From Amycolatopsis sp. QT-25 (GTDB lineage: Bacteria; Actinomycetota; Actinomycetes; Mycobacteriales; Pseudonocardiaceae): a stretch of DNA of 64,000 bases. This document shows, piece by piece, positions 25,000-34,450 of this stretch; positions within the stretch are counted from its first letter, which is position 1; every line of letters begins with the position of its first letter. The position numbers and the translations under genes were made by a program. The notes under the pieces are model-generated. The model worked only from the letters and a program-made list of their open reading frames with translations. It was not told the origin of the DNA and made no database searches. Location: the NCBI RefSeq assembly GCF_029369745.1, contig NZ_CP120210.1:2294001-2358000 (forward strand), given 5' to 3'.

Positions 25000-27863
25000 C
25001 GGTCGCCTCGCTGGATCAGGTTGAGCCAGCCTCTCACCGATGGCGCGGTCACGAGAGACGTCACGCTGGCAGACAGGCCGAGGGTGTCCCGCGCCGCGGA
25101 CACCAGCCGCGCCGCGCGCAGGGAATCACCTCCCAGAACGAAGAAGTCGTCGTCGGGCCGCACCGAGTCGACCTCGAGGATCTGGGCGAACAGCGCGGCG
25201 ATGTCGTGCTCCAGTTCCGATTCGTACTCGTGCGGGCGGGTGGCCGGGCGAGGCACTGTCCGGCCCGTCGTGGCCAGAGCGGCATAGTCGGTCTTCCCGG
25301 AGGGCGCGGTGGGGACCCGGTCCAGCCGGATCAGCTGGGCGGGGACCAGCGCTCGCGGCAGCACCCCGCGCAGTGAGTTCCGGACCGCGTCCAGTTGCCC
25401 GTCGGCGACCGCGCCGGTCACGTAACCGACGAGCCGGGCCGGTCCGTCCGCCCGTACCACGACCGCATCGTCAATGCCGGGGCAGTCCCGAAGCGCGAGT
25501 TCCACTTCTTGGGGATCGATGCGAACCCCGTTGAGCTTGAGCTGGCGGTCCGTCCGGCCGAGAAGTTCGATTTCTCCGGTGACCCGACGGAAGGCCAGAT
25601 CTCCGGTCCGGTACATCCGGCCGCCGTCGCCGGCCGCGGCGGGGCGGGGAACGAACCGTTCCGCGGTGCGGGCGGGGTCGTGCAGGTACCCGCGGGCGAG
25701 GCCGCGTCCGGTCAGGCACAGCTCGCCGGGAAACCCCGGCAGGCTCGGCATTCCCCGTTCATCGAGGACCTCGGCTCCCACCCCGTCGATGGGGACGCCG
25801 ACGGGTACGCCGACGTGATAGGACTTGTCGTCGCAGGGCCACCAGAGCGCGTCGATGGACGCCTCGGTAGGTCCGTACATGTTGTGCAGACGAGCTTTCG
25901 ACGCGGCGGCGAACCGCGCGGGCAGACCAGGGGACATCGTATCGCCTCCGCAGAACACCCATTTCAACGACGGCACGCCGGTGAGCCCGGGACGCTGGTC
26001 GAGCAGCGAGCTCAGCAGCGCGGGCACCAGGGTGAGGGCGGTGACGCGTTCCTGTGCCAGCAGATCGATCAGCTGATCCGGGTCACGTTCGACACCGGGC
26101 AGGGGCAGGACGATCCGCGCTCCCGAGCAGAGCGGCGCGAAGATCTCCCATACGGAGGGGTCGAAACCGATCGAGGTCAACTGGAGGACCGCATCGGAAC
26201 CGTCGAGGGGAAACCGGGAGGCGTCCCACGAGATGCGGTTGCTGATGCCGGCGTGGGTGACCGCGACGGCTTTGGGTGCCCCGCCGGTGCCCGAGGTGAA
26301 CATCACGTAGATCAGGTTCTCGGGGCTGGGAGCGGGAACGGGCTCGGCGGGCGCGCTCGTGCCGTGGTCCACCGGCATCGGTGAGATCGAAGCCGGGAGC
26401 CAGTCACCCGCCCATTCTTCGGCCACTGCACAAGTCGCACCGGCGATGGTGAACATCAGCCGGAGACGGTCGGGTGGAAGCGCGGGATCCAGGGGCAGGT
26501 ACGCGCCACCGGCCTTGAGCACGGCGAGGATCGCGATGACCAGTTCGGGGGAACGGTCCAAACAGATGGCGACCACCACGTCCGGTCCCACACCGCGGTG
26601 TCGCAGCCGCTGGGCGAGCGCGTCCGCCCGCCGGTTCAGTGAGCGGTACGTCAGGTGGGTCACCCCCTGGCTGAGGGCGACCGCGTCGGGAGTACGGCGG
26701 GCCTGTGCCTCGAACAGCTTGTGCACGCACGGCCGCGACACCCCGCCTGGTACCGCACCCGCGACATCGACCGACGTGGGGCGCTGACGCCGCGGGGGTG
26801 CCGATTCACTGCGTCGTCCCGGGTAACCGTCGTAGTACAGAGCCGCCGCGTCGGCGGCGGTCGCGGCCGGAGCTCCGAGCATGGCCGCGTCGACGGCGGC
26901 GCAACGGAAGTAGCGCTCGACGGGCGTGCCCACCCGCAGACCGGCGGCGCCGTGCACATGCACCGCCCACGAGGTCGCCGCGACGCTCAGTCGTGCCGCG
27001 GTCGCGAGAACTTGGGCGGCGGGCTGCCGGATGTCGCGGCCGACGTCGGCACGCTGGGCAAGGTCGAGCACCAGCAGCCAGAGTCCGCGCAGTTCCCCGG
27101 ACATCCGGGCCAGCGGGAACGCCACGCCCTGCTTTTCGAGCAGCGAACCGCCGAACTGCGTCCGGCGTCCCGCGTGTTCAGCGGCCAGCAACAGGCTTTC
27201 GGCGGCGAGCCCGGTGAGGTACGCCGCATGCCTCAGCCGCGCGTTGGCCAGGCACCGTTCGTACCGCCCGTCGGCGTCCGGTAGCGCGACGACGTCCTCG
27301 CATACGAGTTTCACCGCGTCGAGCTCGACGCGATAGAGGGCGCGACCCGCCAAGTTGGGCTGGTGGTGCACCGTGATCCCGGCGCGGGCGGACGGAAGGA
27401 CGATGAGCCTGCCGACCTCGCCGTTCTCCGCGGACAGCGGGAGAACAAGAAGGTCGGACTCGCCGGCGAAACCACGCTGCCCGCTGACCTGCCAGCCTGT
27501 TCCGGCGGGGTCCACCCGCAGCCGCGGCGGGGCGCCGGCGCTCTCGCCGCCGTGTTCGAGCGCGGTGAACGACACCCGTAGTTCGCCCTGGCAGACCGCG
27601 CGGAGCAAGCCGCTCCCTGCCGCGGCCAGCAACTCCGCGACCAGCAAGGCGTCCAGATCCGACGGCGGGTGGAGGACGCGACCGAGCTCTCGGGCCAGCA
27701 GCACGGTTTCGACCTGGCCGAGTCCGATACCACCCTGCTCGCCGGGAATGGTGAGGCCGAACCACCCCGTACCGGCGAGTTCCTGCCGGCGGGCGGGTGG
27801 CGGCAGCTCCGCGCCACGCCGGAGGTGCCGCCGGAAAACCCTTGCCGTGCTGCGGTCGTCCAT
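24996..27863 (-). CDS. Acyl-CoA-dehydrogenase-like domain fused to NRPS A-PCP
   Basis: This is an unusual 955-residue fusion. Residues 1-355 or so are acyl-CoA-dehydrogenase-like (GTGWFGLTIPGEQGGIGLGQ, a central beta region, and FGGSLLEKQGVAFPLARMSG). An adenylation domain follows at about 375-870 (VMFTSGTGGAPKA near 519, GFDPSVWEIF near 566, YGPTEAS near 661, SGKTD). It ends with a carrier domain (FFVLGGDSLRA near 908). The hand-read code is DPWTFGMIDK; I cannot assign a substrate, but Asp235 indicates an amino acid. It is not a standard proline code. The next gene upstream is a free dehydrogenase, so the pair probably desaturates the amino acid tethered to this PCP. There is no condensation domain, so loading onto the line must be in trans. 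Confidence 0.88.
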   Translation of the reverse strand: MDDRSTARVFRRHLRRGAELPPPARRQELAGTGWFGLTIPGEQGGIGLGQVETVLLARELGRVLHPPSDLDALLVAELLAAAGSGLLRAVCQGELRVSFTALEHGGESAGAPPRLRVDPAGTGWQVSGQRGFAGESDLLVLPLSAENGEVGRLIVLPSARAGITVHHQPNLAGRALYRVELDAVKLVCEDVVALPDADGRYERCLANARLRHAAYLTGLAAESLLLAAEHAGRRTQFGGSLLEKQGVAFPLARMSGELRGLWLLVLDLAQRADVGRDIRQPAAQVLATAARLSVAATSWAVHVHGAAGLRVGTPVERYFRCAAVDAAMLGAPAATAADAAALYYDGYPGRRSESAPPRRQRPTSVDVAGAVPGGVSRPCVHKLFEAQARRTPDAVALSQGVTHLTYRSLNRRADALAQRLRHRGVGPDVVVAICLDRSPELVIAILAVLKAGGAYLPLDPALPPDRLRLMFTIAGATCAVAEEWAGDWLPASISPMPVDHGTSAPAEPVPAPSPENLIYVMFTSGTGGAPKAVAVTHAGISNRISWDASRFPLDGSDAVLQLTSIGFDPSVWEIFAPLCSGARIVLPLPGVERDPDQLIDLLAQERVTALTLVPALLSSLLDQRPGLTGVPSLKWVFCGGDTMSPGLPARFAAASKARLHNMYGPTEASIDALWWPCDDKSYHVGVPVGVPIDGVGAEVLDERGMPSLPGFPGELCLTGRGLARGYLHDPARTAERFVPRPAAAGDGGRMYRTGDLAFRRVTGEIELLGRTDRQLKLNGVRIDPQEVELALRDCPGIDDAVVVRADGPARLVGYVTGAVADGQLDAVRNSLRGVLPRALVPAQLIRLDRVPTAPSGKTDYAALATTGRTVPRPATRPHEYESELEHDIAALFAQILEVDSVRPDDDFFVLGGDSLRAARLVSAARDTLGLSASVTSLVTAPSVRGWLNLIQRGDR

Positions 27864-27866
27864 GGT

Positions 27867-29006
27867 TCAACCCGCCTCGTCGAGGAGGTCTCGCAGGTGG
27901 GTTCCGGCGAGGGTGAGCATGACTTCACTGGTGCCCGCGGCCAGGGTGAGGCCGGCGGACTCGCGGAACGCCACTTCGGACAAGCCGCCGGTGAGGACCG
28001 CGCCCATGCCGTCGAGTTCGAAGTAGTAGCGGACGATTTCGGCGCCGAGCTCGGTGTTGCGCCATTTCGACACCGCCGCGGCGACCCCGGTCGCTCCGGT
28101 CTCGTCGAGGTCGTAGACCGCGCGCCAGGCCAGCTCACCCGCCGCGGCGAGATCGGTGTCCAATGTGGACAACCTGGCGGTGACGGCCGGGTCGGCCAGC
28201 GCGCCCGTGGCGCGACACCTGTCGAGCAACGCGCCGAACCACCGGCGCGCCCGGCCGTGATAGCCCAGACTCGCCCGCTCGACCGAGAGAAGGTGTGAAA
28301 TGGTCGGCCATGCTCCGCCGACGGCCCCGATCACGGCGTGGTCCGTCAGTTCGACTTGGTCGAGCAGCACTTGGTGCAGCGGCTCGGGATTGATCGTGTG
28401 CAACGGTTCCACGCGCACACCGGCAGTGTCCAGCGGTACCAGGAACAGGGTGATACCAGGGCCCCGGCCGTTGTCGCCGGAAGTTCTGGCGGCGCACAAG
28501 GCCAGTTCGGCAAGGTCGGTCTGGGCGCTCCAGGTCTTGGTGCCGGACAGCACCCAGCCACCGTCGCGCCGGGTGGCCGTGGTGGTCAGTGTCGCGAGGT
28601 CCGAACCGGCGCCGGGTTCGGTGAACAACACCGCCGCGACCAGTTCGCCGGCGGCGATCCGGGGCAGGTGGTCCGCCTGCTGGCCGGGAGTTCCGATACG
28701 CCGCAGGCATTCGCCGAAGTTGTAGACCGTATTGACCAGCGCGGTGTCGGACACGCCGTGGAGCGCGAGTTCTTCGGCCACCACGGCGCTGTGGGACCAG
28801 CCGCTGCCCTGGCCGCCCCATGCCGGCGGCCAGTGTGGGGCGAGCCAGCCGCGAGCACCGAGGGCGGTGTAGATCCGCCGATCATGAGTGCTCGTTTCGG
28901 TCCGGGCCCTGTGCCGCGGGGCGGGTCGTGGTGCCGCCGGCTCCGGAATTCGAAGCAGGGCGCGGACCTGGCTCCGGAACCGGTCCGCCTCGGGGTCGTG
29001 ACGCAT
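27867..29006 (-). CDS. Acyl-CoA dehydrogenase family protein acting on a carrier-bound substrate
   Basis: This 379-residue flavoprotein has the FAD-binding segment VLFTEPGAGSDLATLTTTAT with GGWVLSGTKTWSAQ. The C-terminal ESAGLTLAAGTSEVMLTLAG corresponds to the GTSE-x-M region of the family. It lies three bases upstream of the ACAD-A-PCP gene, so the two are co-translated. The fused domain is itself a dehydrogenase homologue, which suggests a heteromeric enzyme. Relatives oxidise prolyl-PCP in pyrrole pathways and glyceryl-ACP in methoxymalonyl pathways (FkbI). Either chemistry can be imagined here; the substrate is inferred only from context. Confidence 0.87.
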   Translation of the reverse strand: MRHDPEADRFRSQVRALLRIPEPAAPRPAPRHRARTETSTHDRRIYTALGARGWLAPHWPPAWGGQGSGWSHSAVVAEELALHGVSDTALVNTVYNFGECLRRIGTPGQQADHLPRIAAGELVAAVLFTEPGAGSDLATLTTTATRRDGGWVLSGTKTWSAQTDLAELALCAARTSGDNGRGPGITLFLVPLDTAGVRVEPLHTINPEPLHQVLLDQVELTDHAVIGAVGGAWPTISHLLSVERASLGYHGRARRWFGALLDRCRATGALADPAVTARLSTLDTDLAAAGELAWRAVYDLDETGATGVAAAVSKWRNTELGAEIVRYYFELDGMGAVLTGGLSEVAFRESAGLTLAAGTSEVMLTLAGTHLRDLLDEAG

Positions 29007-29021
29007 CGCCTTGGTGCTTCC

Positions 29022-29579
29022 TCACGCCTGCTGCCGGTCGCGGGACAGCGTGCCGCGACCGGACAAGCCGGAGAGGTCGACGTCCACGGTGCACCGCACC
29101 CTCTCGTAATCGAGGACGAGGTGCCCCACGGCCCGGATGCCGCCCCTGGGCGGATCCGCCTGGAGCGCGTGGAAGTCGCTGGCACCGTGGTCCAGCCGGA
29201 TGCCGATCTCGGTACCGCCCCGCGTACCGGAGAACAGAACCGGCAGCAGTCCCTCCTCCACCGACCTGCGCAGCTCGACGGGCCCGTCCAGCGGAATCCT
29301 CACCGGGTGCTCGCCCGAAGTGAGCAGGTCGACCAGCGACGGGCCGTCGATGTCCGCCACGGGCGGTGGGGCGGGGGCCTCGGCGACCATCCGCTCCCGG
29401 AGGCTGCGCGGGCGCATATCCGTCCACATCTCGTCGATGCGGTCGAGGCAGAACTGCTTCGCGCCCCGCGTCCCCGTGTCGTGCCAGCCTGCCGGAACCG
29501 CATCGTCCACGGGCCAGATGGAATACTGCTCTTCGTCGTTGCGTACGACGACGAAGAGCTGTGCGTCCTCGGAATTCAT
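29022..29579 (-). CDS. MbtH-like protein with a 115-residue C-terminal extension
   Basis: Residues 1-68 are a full MbtH domain (QLFVVVRNDEEQYSIWPVDD, AVPAGWHDTGTRGAKQF, IDEMWTDMRPRSLRERM), which acts as a chaperone and activator of adenylation domains. Ordinary MbtH proteins stop near 70 residues. This one continues with LVDLLTSGEHPVRIPLDG, VELRRSVEEGLLPVLFSG and GHLVLDYERVRCTVDVDL. That extension is a beta-rich stretch of unknown family, probably a small folded domain. The gene starts 11 bases after the C-A-PCP-C gene on the minus strand, so it is made with that NRPS. The start ATG 29579 matches the MbtH N-terminus. Confidence 0.85.
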   Translation of the reverse strand: MNSEDAQLFVVVRNDEEQYSIWPVDDAVPAGWHDTGTRGAKQFCLDRIDEMWTDMRPRSLRERMVAEAPAPPPVADIDGPSLVDLLTSGEHPVRIPLDGPVELRRSVEEGLLPVLFSGTRGGTEIGIRLDHGASDFHALQADPPRGGIRAVGHLVLDYERVRCTVDVDLSGLSGRGTLSRDRQQA

Positions 29580-29590
29580 CGCGCGTCTGC

Positions 29591-32500
29591 TCACTTTCGG
29601 GTCGGGATCGGCGACACCGAGTCCGGCGCCGGGGTGCTCCAGTCCAGCGCCGTGCGCAGGTCTTCGGGTGTGGTGATCGTCAGGTCGTCGATCCGGCTGT
29701 CGGGTTCGCCGGCGAGCGCGGTGAGCAGCAGCTCGTAGCGGGCGGCCATCCGGACGATGAACTCCGAGGAGAACAGCGCCGTGTCGTACTCGAACTGGAC
29801 GTACAGTCCCTCGTCCTGGTACTCGATGGACACCGCGAGATCCACCGGCGTGGTTTCCCGGTAGGGCCGCATGGTCTCGACTTCGAGATCGGCCAGTTTG
29901 AGCGAAGGATTCGGCGTGTATTGGAAATTGAAGAGCACCTGCACGAGCGGGTCGTGGCCGGTCTGATGGCGGTCCGGCCGGAGGGTTTCGACGAACTTGC
30001 TGAAGGGAAGCTCCTGGTTGGCGTAGGCCTCGGTCGCCGTCTCCCGGACGTGGTGCAGCAGTTCGCGCCCGGAGCGGCGCACGTCCAGATCGAGGCGCAG
30101 CACGAGGACGTTGATGAACAGGCCCACCAGGTTTTCGGTCTCCTGCCGGGTACGGTTCGACACCGGTACGCCGACGAGCAGGTCGCGCTGCCGGGTGTAC
30201 CGCCACAGGAGGAGCCCGAAACCCGCGAGCAGGGTCATGAACAGGGTGACGTCTTCACTCCGGCTCAGGCGCTCCAAGGTGTCGCGCAGCCGCAAGGGCA
30301 GCCAGAAGCGGTGGTGCCCACCGTGCGACGGCCCGGATTCACGGCGACCGTCGGTAAGCCAGGACAGCTCCTCGGGCGGGTCTTCCAGTTGCCCGGTCCA
30401 GTAATCCACTTGATCGGACAGCTCGCCGCTGCTCAGCCGTGCCCGCTGCCACGCGGCGAAGTCGCCGTAACTGATCGGGAGCGCGGGCAGGGCGGGGTCC
30501 TGGCCCCGCAGCCGGGCCCGGTAGAGCAGATCGAGGTCGCGGAACAGGATTTCCATCGACCATCCGTCCACGACGATGTGATGGATGATCAGGACGAACA
30601 CGTGGTCGTGATCGCTGAAGCGCAGCAGCGAGGCGCGCAGCAGCGGACCTGTGGTCAGGTCGAACGGCCTGCCCGCCTGATCGTCGACGAACTCCTTGAT
30701 CCGCCGTTCCCGGTCGTGGACGGGAACGGCGTCGAGCTCTTTCACCCGGATCCGGGTGAGGTGCCGTGGCACGCGGATCGCTCGCGGCGTGCCGTCGACC
30801 GTGACTATGGCGGAGCGCAGCACCTCATGCCTGTCGAGCACTTCGTCGAAGCCGCTGATCAGCACGTCCGCCCGGAGCGCGCCGTGGATCCGATATGCGG
30901 CACCGGTGTTGTACGCCTGGCTGGCCGGGCGGAGCCGGTGTACGAACCAGATGCCCTCTTGTCCGTGGCTGAGCGAGGAGTGCCCGGCCGCCGCCGTCAC
31001 CGGGTCGGTCAGCAGACCGGGCCGTTCGCCGATGACACATGCGGCCAGCGATGCGATCGTGGGGTCGTCGAAGAGGACGTGCAGGGCGACTTGGACGTGC
31101 AGGCGCTCCCAGACCTTCGCCAGCATCCTGGCGGCGGACAGGGAATGCCCGCCCAGGCCGAAGAAGCTGTCGTGCACACCGACACGGTCCACTCCCAGGA
31201 CCTCCCGCCAGATCGCGGCGAGCGTGGTCTCCACCTCGGTCCGAGGAGCGGCGTACGGCGCGCGAACCGTCGGCCGCGTCAGGCGGAGTCCGGCCAGCGC
31301 GGCGCGATCGACCTTGCCGGTGGCCGACATCGGCAGCGAGGAGCCGATCGCGTAGACCGACGGCAGGAAGGGACCGGGCAGGGAGGCGCCAAGGAACGCC
31401 TGCAGATCCGCCGCGGTGGGCACGGGTCTGGTGGCGCCGACGTAGGCGGTCAGCGTCTCCAGCCCCGGGGTTCCGCCAGGCAACACCGCGCAGCTGTGCA
31501 CCGCGGGGTGGGCCAGGAGCGCGGACTCGACCTCGCCCGGCTCGACCCGGTGGCCGCGGATCTTGACCTGATCATCGTTCCGGCCGAGGAAGACGAGTGT
31601 CCCGTCGGGCAGGTACCTGGCCCGGTCCCCGGTCCGGTATCGCCGCGCACCCGGCCGCGGGCTGTCCTCATCCGGGACGAACACCGCCGCCGTCATCCCT
31701 GGGCGGTCGAGGTACCCGCGGGCGACCCCGGCCCCGCCGACGCACAGCTCTCCGGGAATCCCCGGTGGGCACGGCCTGCCGTGCTCGTCCACCACCACGG
31801 CCGTGGTGTTGTCGATCGGGTGGCCGATCGGGAGCACGTCCGGAAGCGCGCCCTCGCGGGGGACCCGGTGAAAACAGCAGGCGGCGACCGTCTCGGTGGG
31901 GCCGTATTCGTTGATGATCTCCTGGTCGCCGCCGGTGCGCCAGGGCTCCAGCGTCTTGGCGAACAGCCGCTCGCCCCCGACGACGAGGACCCTGGCGAGC
32001 ACGCTCCCGCCCGCGTCCTGCTGCCTGCCGTCCGCGAGCAGTTGCAGCTGGCTCGGGGTCAGGGCGAGATAGCTGTGCTCGAGTGCGGCGAGCTCGTTGA
32101 CGACGGCCAGGGCGGCGCCCGGTTCGGCGGCCGCGTCACCACCGTGGACCAGGTGCACCCGCTGCCCGGCGTACAGCGCCGGGAGCAGGTTGGTGATCAC
32201 GGTCGTGTCGAAGCCGATCGAGCCGTGCAGCGCGGCGCTTCCACCTGCCGAGAGGCGGAACTCCCGCACACACCACAGGGCGTAGTTCTGCACGCCGCCG
32301 TGGGTCAGCATGACGCCCTTGGGGCGGCCCGTCGAGCCGGAAGTGTAGAGCAGGTAGGAGAGTTGGTCGTCGTGGACCGGCAGGTCCAGATCGTGGCCGC
32401 CCTCACCCCGGCCGGTGTCCTGGTCCAGGACGATCAGCCGCGTCGGGTTGAGCTGCGCGGGGAACATACCGGGTTCGGCCAGCACCGTACCGGCGCCGGA

Positions 32501-34180
32501 GTCGTCGAGCAGCAGCGCGGTGCGCGCCGCGGGGTTCCGGGGATCCAGCGGTACGGCCATGCCGCCCGCCTTCAGCACAGCCAGGATGGCCACGACGAGC
32601 TCGGCCGAACGGCTCGCGCAGATGCCGATCGCCGCTTCGGCTGGAAGGGGCTCCTTGAGCAGGGTGCGGGCGAGCCGATTCGCCCGGCTGTTGAGTTCCC
32701 GGTAGCTGACCTGCCGCTCGCCGTCCACCAGGGCGATCGAGTCCGGAGTGCGCCGCGCCCGCGTTTCGAAGGGCGTGTGCGCGCCAGCCCTCGCAGGCCT
32801 TGCCGCGAAGGTGCGATTCCAGTCCGCGGCTCGCGCGACGGCCGTGTCACTGCGTATCGGCAGGCGGGACAGCGGATGTTCGACGGCGGACCGCAGGCCG
32901 CCGAGCAGCGTCCGGAACTGGTCGGACAGGTCCGCGGCCCATTCCGGGCTGAAGCGGCTCGTCCGGTATTCGAGGTGGCTGCTCTCGGGGCGGTTCGCGT
33001 CCGTGGTGACGGTGAGGTCGAACTTCGCGGTACCGGTGTCGGTCAGGTGGATCGACGACACCCCTGGAACGGCCCCGGCCGCCTCGGTGTCGTGGTGCGC
33101 GAGCATCACCTGGACCAGCGGCGTGTTCCCCGGCTCCCGCGCCGGCATGAGGTGTTTGACCAGTTCCCCGAACGGGAGGTCCTGGTGCGCGAGCGCGTCC
33201 AGCACGGCATGCCGGACCCGGCCGAGCAACGTCCTGAAAGCCGGGTCTCCGGTGGCATCGACCAGCACCGGCACCGTGTTGACCAGCGGGCCGACGACCG
33301 TGTCCAGTTGGGCGTGGTGACGGCCGGAGACCGGGACGCCGATCAGCAGGCGCTGGTGACCGCAGTGGCGTGTGAGGAGTGTGCCCAGCGCGGCGAGCAG
33401 CACCATGAACAAGGTGGTGTCATGGCTCGCCGCCAGCTTTCGCAACGCGTCGAAGTCCGCGGCCTCCAGGCCGAGCGGCTCCCGTGCGCCGAGGTGTGCC
33501 GGTGTTCCGTCCGCTGCCAGGTCACCGGGTATGGAGATCTGCGACGGCACGTCGCTCAGCCGGGAACGCCAATGGGCCACTTCGCGTTCCAGTGCCTCTC
33601 CGGACAGCTGTTCGCGTTGCCAGACGGCGAAGTCCGCGTACTGAAGCCCTTCGCTGGACAGCGTGCGACCCGGCGTGCGGGCGAGTGTGAGGATCTCGAT
33701 GGCGAGTATGCGCAAGGACGTGGCGTCGACGATGGAGTGGTGCGCGGTCAGCAGGAGTTCGCAGCTCTCCTCGGAGGTGATCAGCAACGCCGCGCGCAGC
33801 AGCGGACCGCGACCCAGATCGAACGGCGCACCTGCCTCGGTGGCGTGAATCGAGCGGCGTCGCTTCTCCTGGTCGCCCCGGGCTGCGCTGCGCAGGTCGT
33901 GGACGGCCAGCGGTATGCGCATACTTCCGGCGATCCGTTGCCGCGGCAGGCCTTCCTCCTCGTCGAAGGTCGTCCGGACGGCCTCGTGCCGGGCGGAGAC
34001 GACGTCGAGCGCCGCCCGTAGCGAAGCCGGGGGGAGAGGGTGCTCGACGGTGAGCACCCAGGGAATGTGATAAGTCGCTTCCCCTGGAGTCAGCCGGTCG
34101 ATCAACCAATACGATTCCTGCGCGAAAGAAGCGGGAAAAAAGGCCGGGCGCGGGCTTGCCCGATTTGCGGACTCGCTCAT
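29591..34180 (-). CDS. NRPS C-A-PCP-C
   Basis: The product has about 1529 residues. C1 has HHSIVDATS near residue 143. The A domain has YTSGSTGRPKG near 613, GFDTTVITN near 658, NEYGPTET near 758 and TGKVD. The carrier has FFGLGGHSLSA near 1006. C2 has HHIVVDGWS near 1201. Both condensation domains keep the HHxxxDG/A catalytic pattern. The hand-read A code is DTIAVGEAAK, for which I know no match. The last C domain has no A or PCP behind it in the same protein, so it must use a carrier on another protein, most simply the A-PCP-TE protein. The start at 34180 is set by AGGAGC five bases upstream; further in-frame codons lie before it. Confidence 0.92.
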   Translation of the reverse strand: MSESANRASPRPAFFPASFAQESYWLIDRLTPGEATYHIPWVLTVEHPLPPASLRAALDVVSARHEAVRTTFDEEEGLPRQRIAGSMRIPLAVHDLRSAARGDQEKRRRSIHATEAGAPFDLGRGPLLRAALLITSEESCELLLTAHHSIVDATSLRILAIEILTLARTPGRTLSSEGLQYADFAVWQREQLSGEALEREVAHWRSRLSDVPSQISIPGDLAADGTPAHLGAREPLGLEAADFDALRKLAASHDTTLFMVLLAALGTLLTRHCGHQRLLIGVPVSGRHHAQLDTVVGPLVNTVPVLVDATGDPAFRTLLGRVRHAVLDALAHQDLPFGELVKHLMPAREPGNTPLVQVMLAHHDTEAAGAVPGVSSIHLTDTGTAKFDLTVTTDANRPESSHLEYRTSRFSPEWAADLSDQFRTLLGGLRSAVEHPLSRLPIRSDTAVARAADWNRTFAARPARAGAHTPFETRARRTPDSIALVDGERQVSYRELNSRANRLARTLLKEPLPAEAAIGICASRSAELVVAILAVLKAGGMAVPLDPRNPAARTALLLDDSGAGTVLAEPGMFPAQLNPTRLIVLDQDTGRGEGGHDLDLPVHDDQLSYLLYTSGSTGRPKGVMLTHGGVQNYALWCVREFRLSAGGSAALHGSIGFDTTVITNLLPALYAGQRVHLVHGGDAAAEPGAALAVVNELAALEHSYLALTPSQLQLLADGRQQDAGGSVLARVLVVGGERLFAKTLEPWRTGGDQEIINEYGPTETVAACCFHRVPREGALPDVLPIGHPIDNTTAVVVDEHGRPCPPGIPGELCVGGAGVARGYLDRPGMTAAVFVPDEDSPRPGARRYRTGDRARYLPDGTLVFLGRNDDQVKIRGHRVEPGEVESALLAHPAVHSCAVLPGGTPGLETLTAYVGATRPVPTAADLQAFLGASLPGPFLPSVYAIGSSLPMSATGKVDRAALAGLRLTRPTVRAPYAAPRTEVETTLAAIWREVLGVDRVGVHDSFFGLGGHSLSAARMLAKVWERLHVQVALHVLFDDPTIASLAACVIGERPGLLTDPVTAAAGHSSLSHGQEGIWFVHRLRPASQAYNTGAAYRIHGALRADVLISGFDEVLDRHEVLRSAIVTVDGTPRAIRVPRHLTRIRVKELDAVPVHDRERRIKEFVDDQAGRPFDLTTGPLLRASLLRFSDHDHVFVLIIHHIVVDGWSMEILFRDLDLLYRARLRGQDPALPALPISYGDFAAWQRARLSSGELSDQVDYWTGQLEDPPEELSWLTDGRRESGPSHGGHHRFWLPLRLRDTLERLSRSEDVTLFMTLLAGFGLLLWRYTRQRDLLVGVPVSNRTRQETENLVGLFINVLVLRLDLDVRRSGRELLHHVRETATEAYANQELPFSKFVETLRPDRHQTGHDPLVQVLFNFQYTPNPSLKLADLEVETMRPYRETTPVDLAVSIEYQDEGLYVQFEYDTALFSSEFIVRMAARYELLLTALAGEPDSRIDDLTITTPEDLRTALDWSTPAPDSVSPIPTRK

Positions 34181-34450
34181 AGTGCTCCTGGAAGCCGTCG
34201 ATTCGCTCACCGTAGAACCGGGATCCGTGTTCGACAAGTGTTCGCGCGATACGGAAAAAACACCCGTGGTGTAAGCGTTCGGCGACTTCTTCCCGCCACC
34301 GTGTGACGGGAATAATCGATAACGCGAGGCGGGTTCCGCGATGGCGCGCGGAGTGGGTATTCGGATACGCTGACGGCCGTTGGCGTGGCGCGGTGTGGAC
34401 TCCGTGCCGATTCGGCGCATTCACACTCGCGAGGGAAAGGGGAGCGGTCG
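34181..34450. promoter_or_regulatory. Divergent promoter region between the two halves of the NRPS cluster
   Basis: This 270-base gap separates the minus-strand operon (34.2 down to 24.2 kb) from the plus-strand operon (34.5 up to 43.6 kb), so both promoters must lie here. On the minus strand CGAACAC occurs twice within 20 bases (34229-34246). The GTTCGAC at 34229 resembles half of a StrR site, but no partner half was found at the right spacing. Confidence 0.45.

Noticed and set aside
29366..34021. 1551-residue open frame on the plus strand opposite the C-A-PCP-C gene
   Set aside because: It is the antisense of a well-supported NRPS gene and has Arg/Gly/Pro/His-rich sequence without any domain.
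34229..34246. GTTCGAC and a repeated CGAACAC in the divergent NRPS promoter as a StrR site
   Set aside because: Only one half-site matches; no CAGTCGAAC-like partner at 11 bases.
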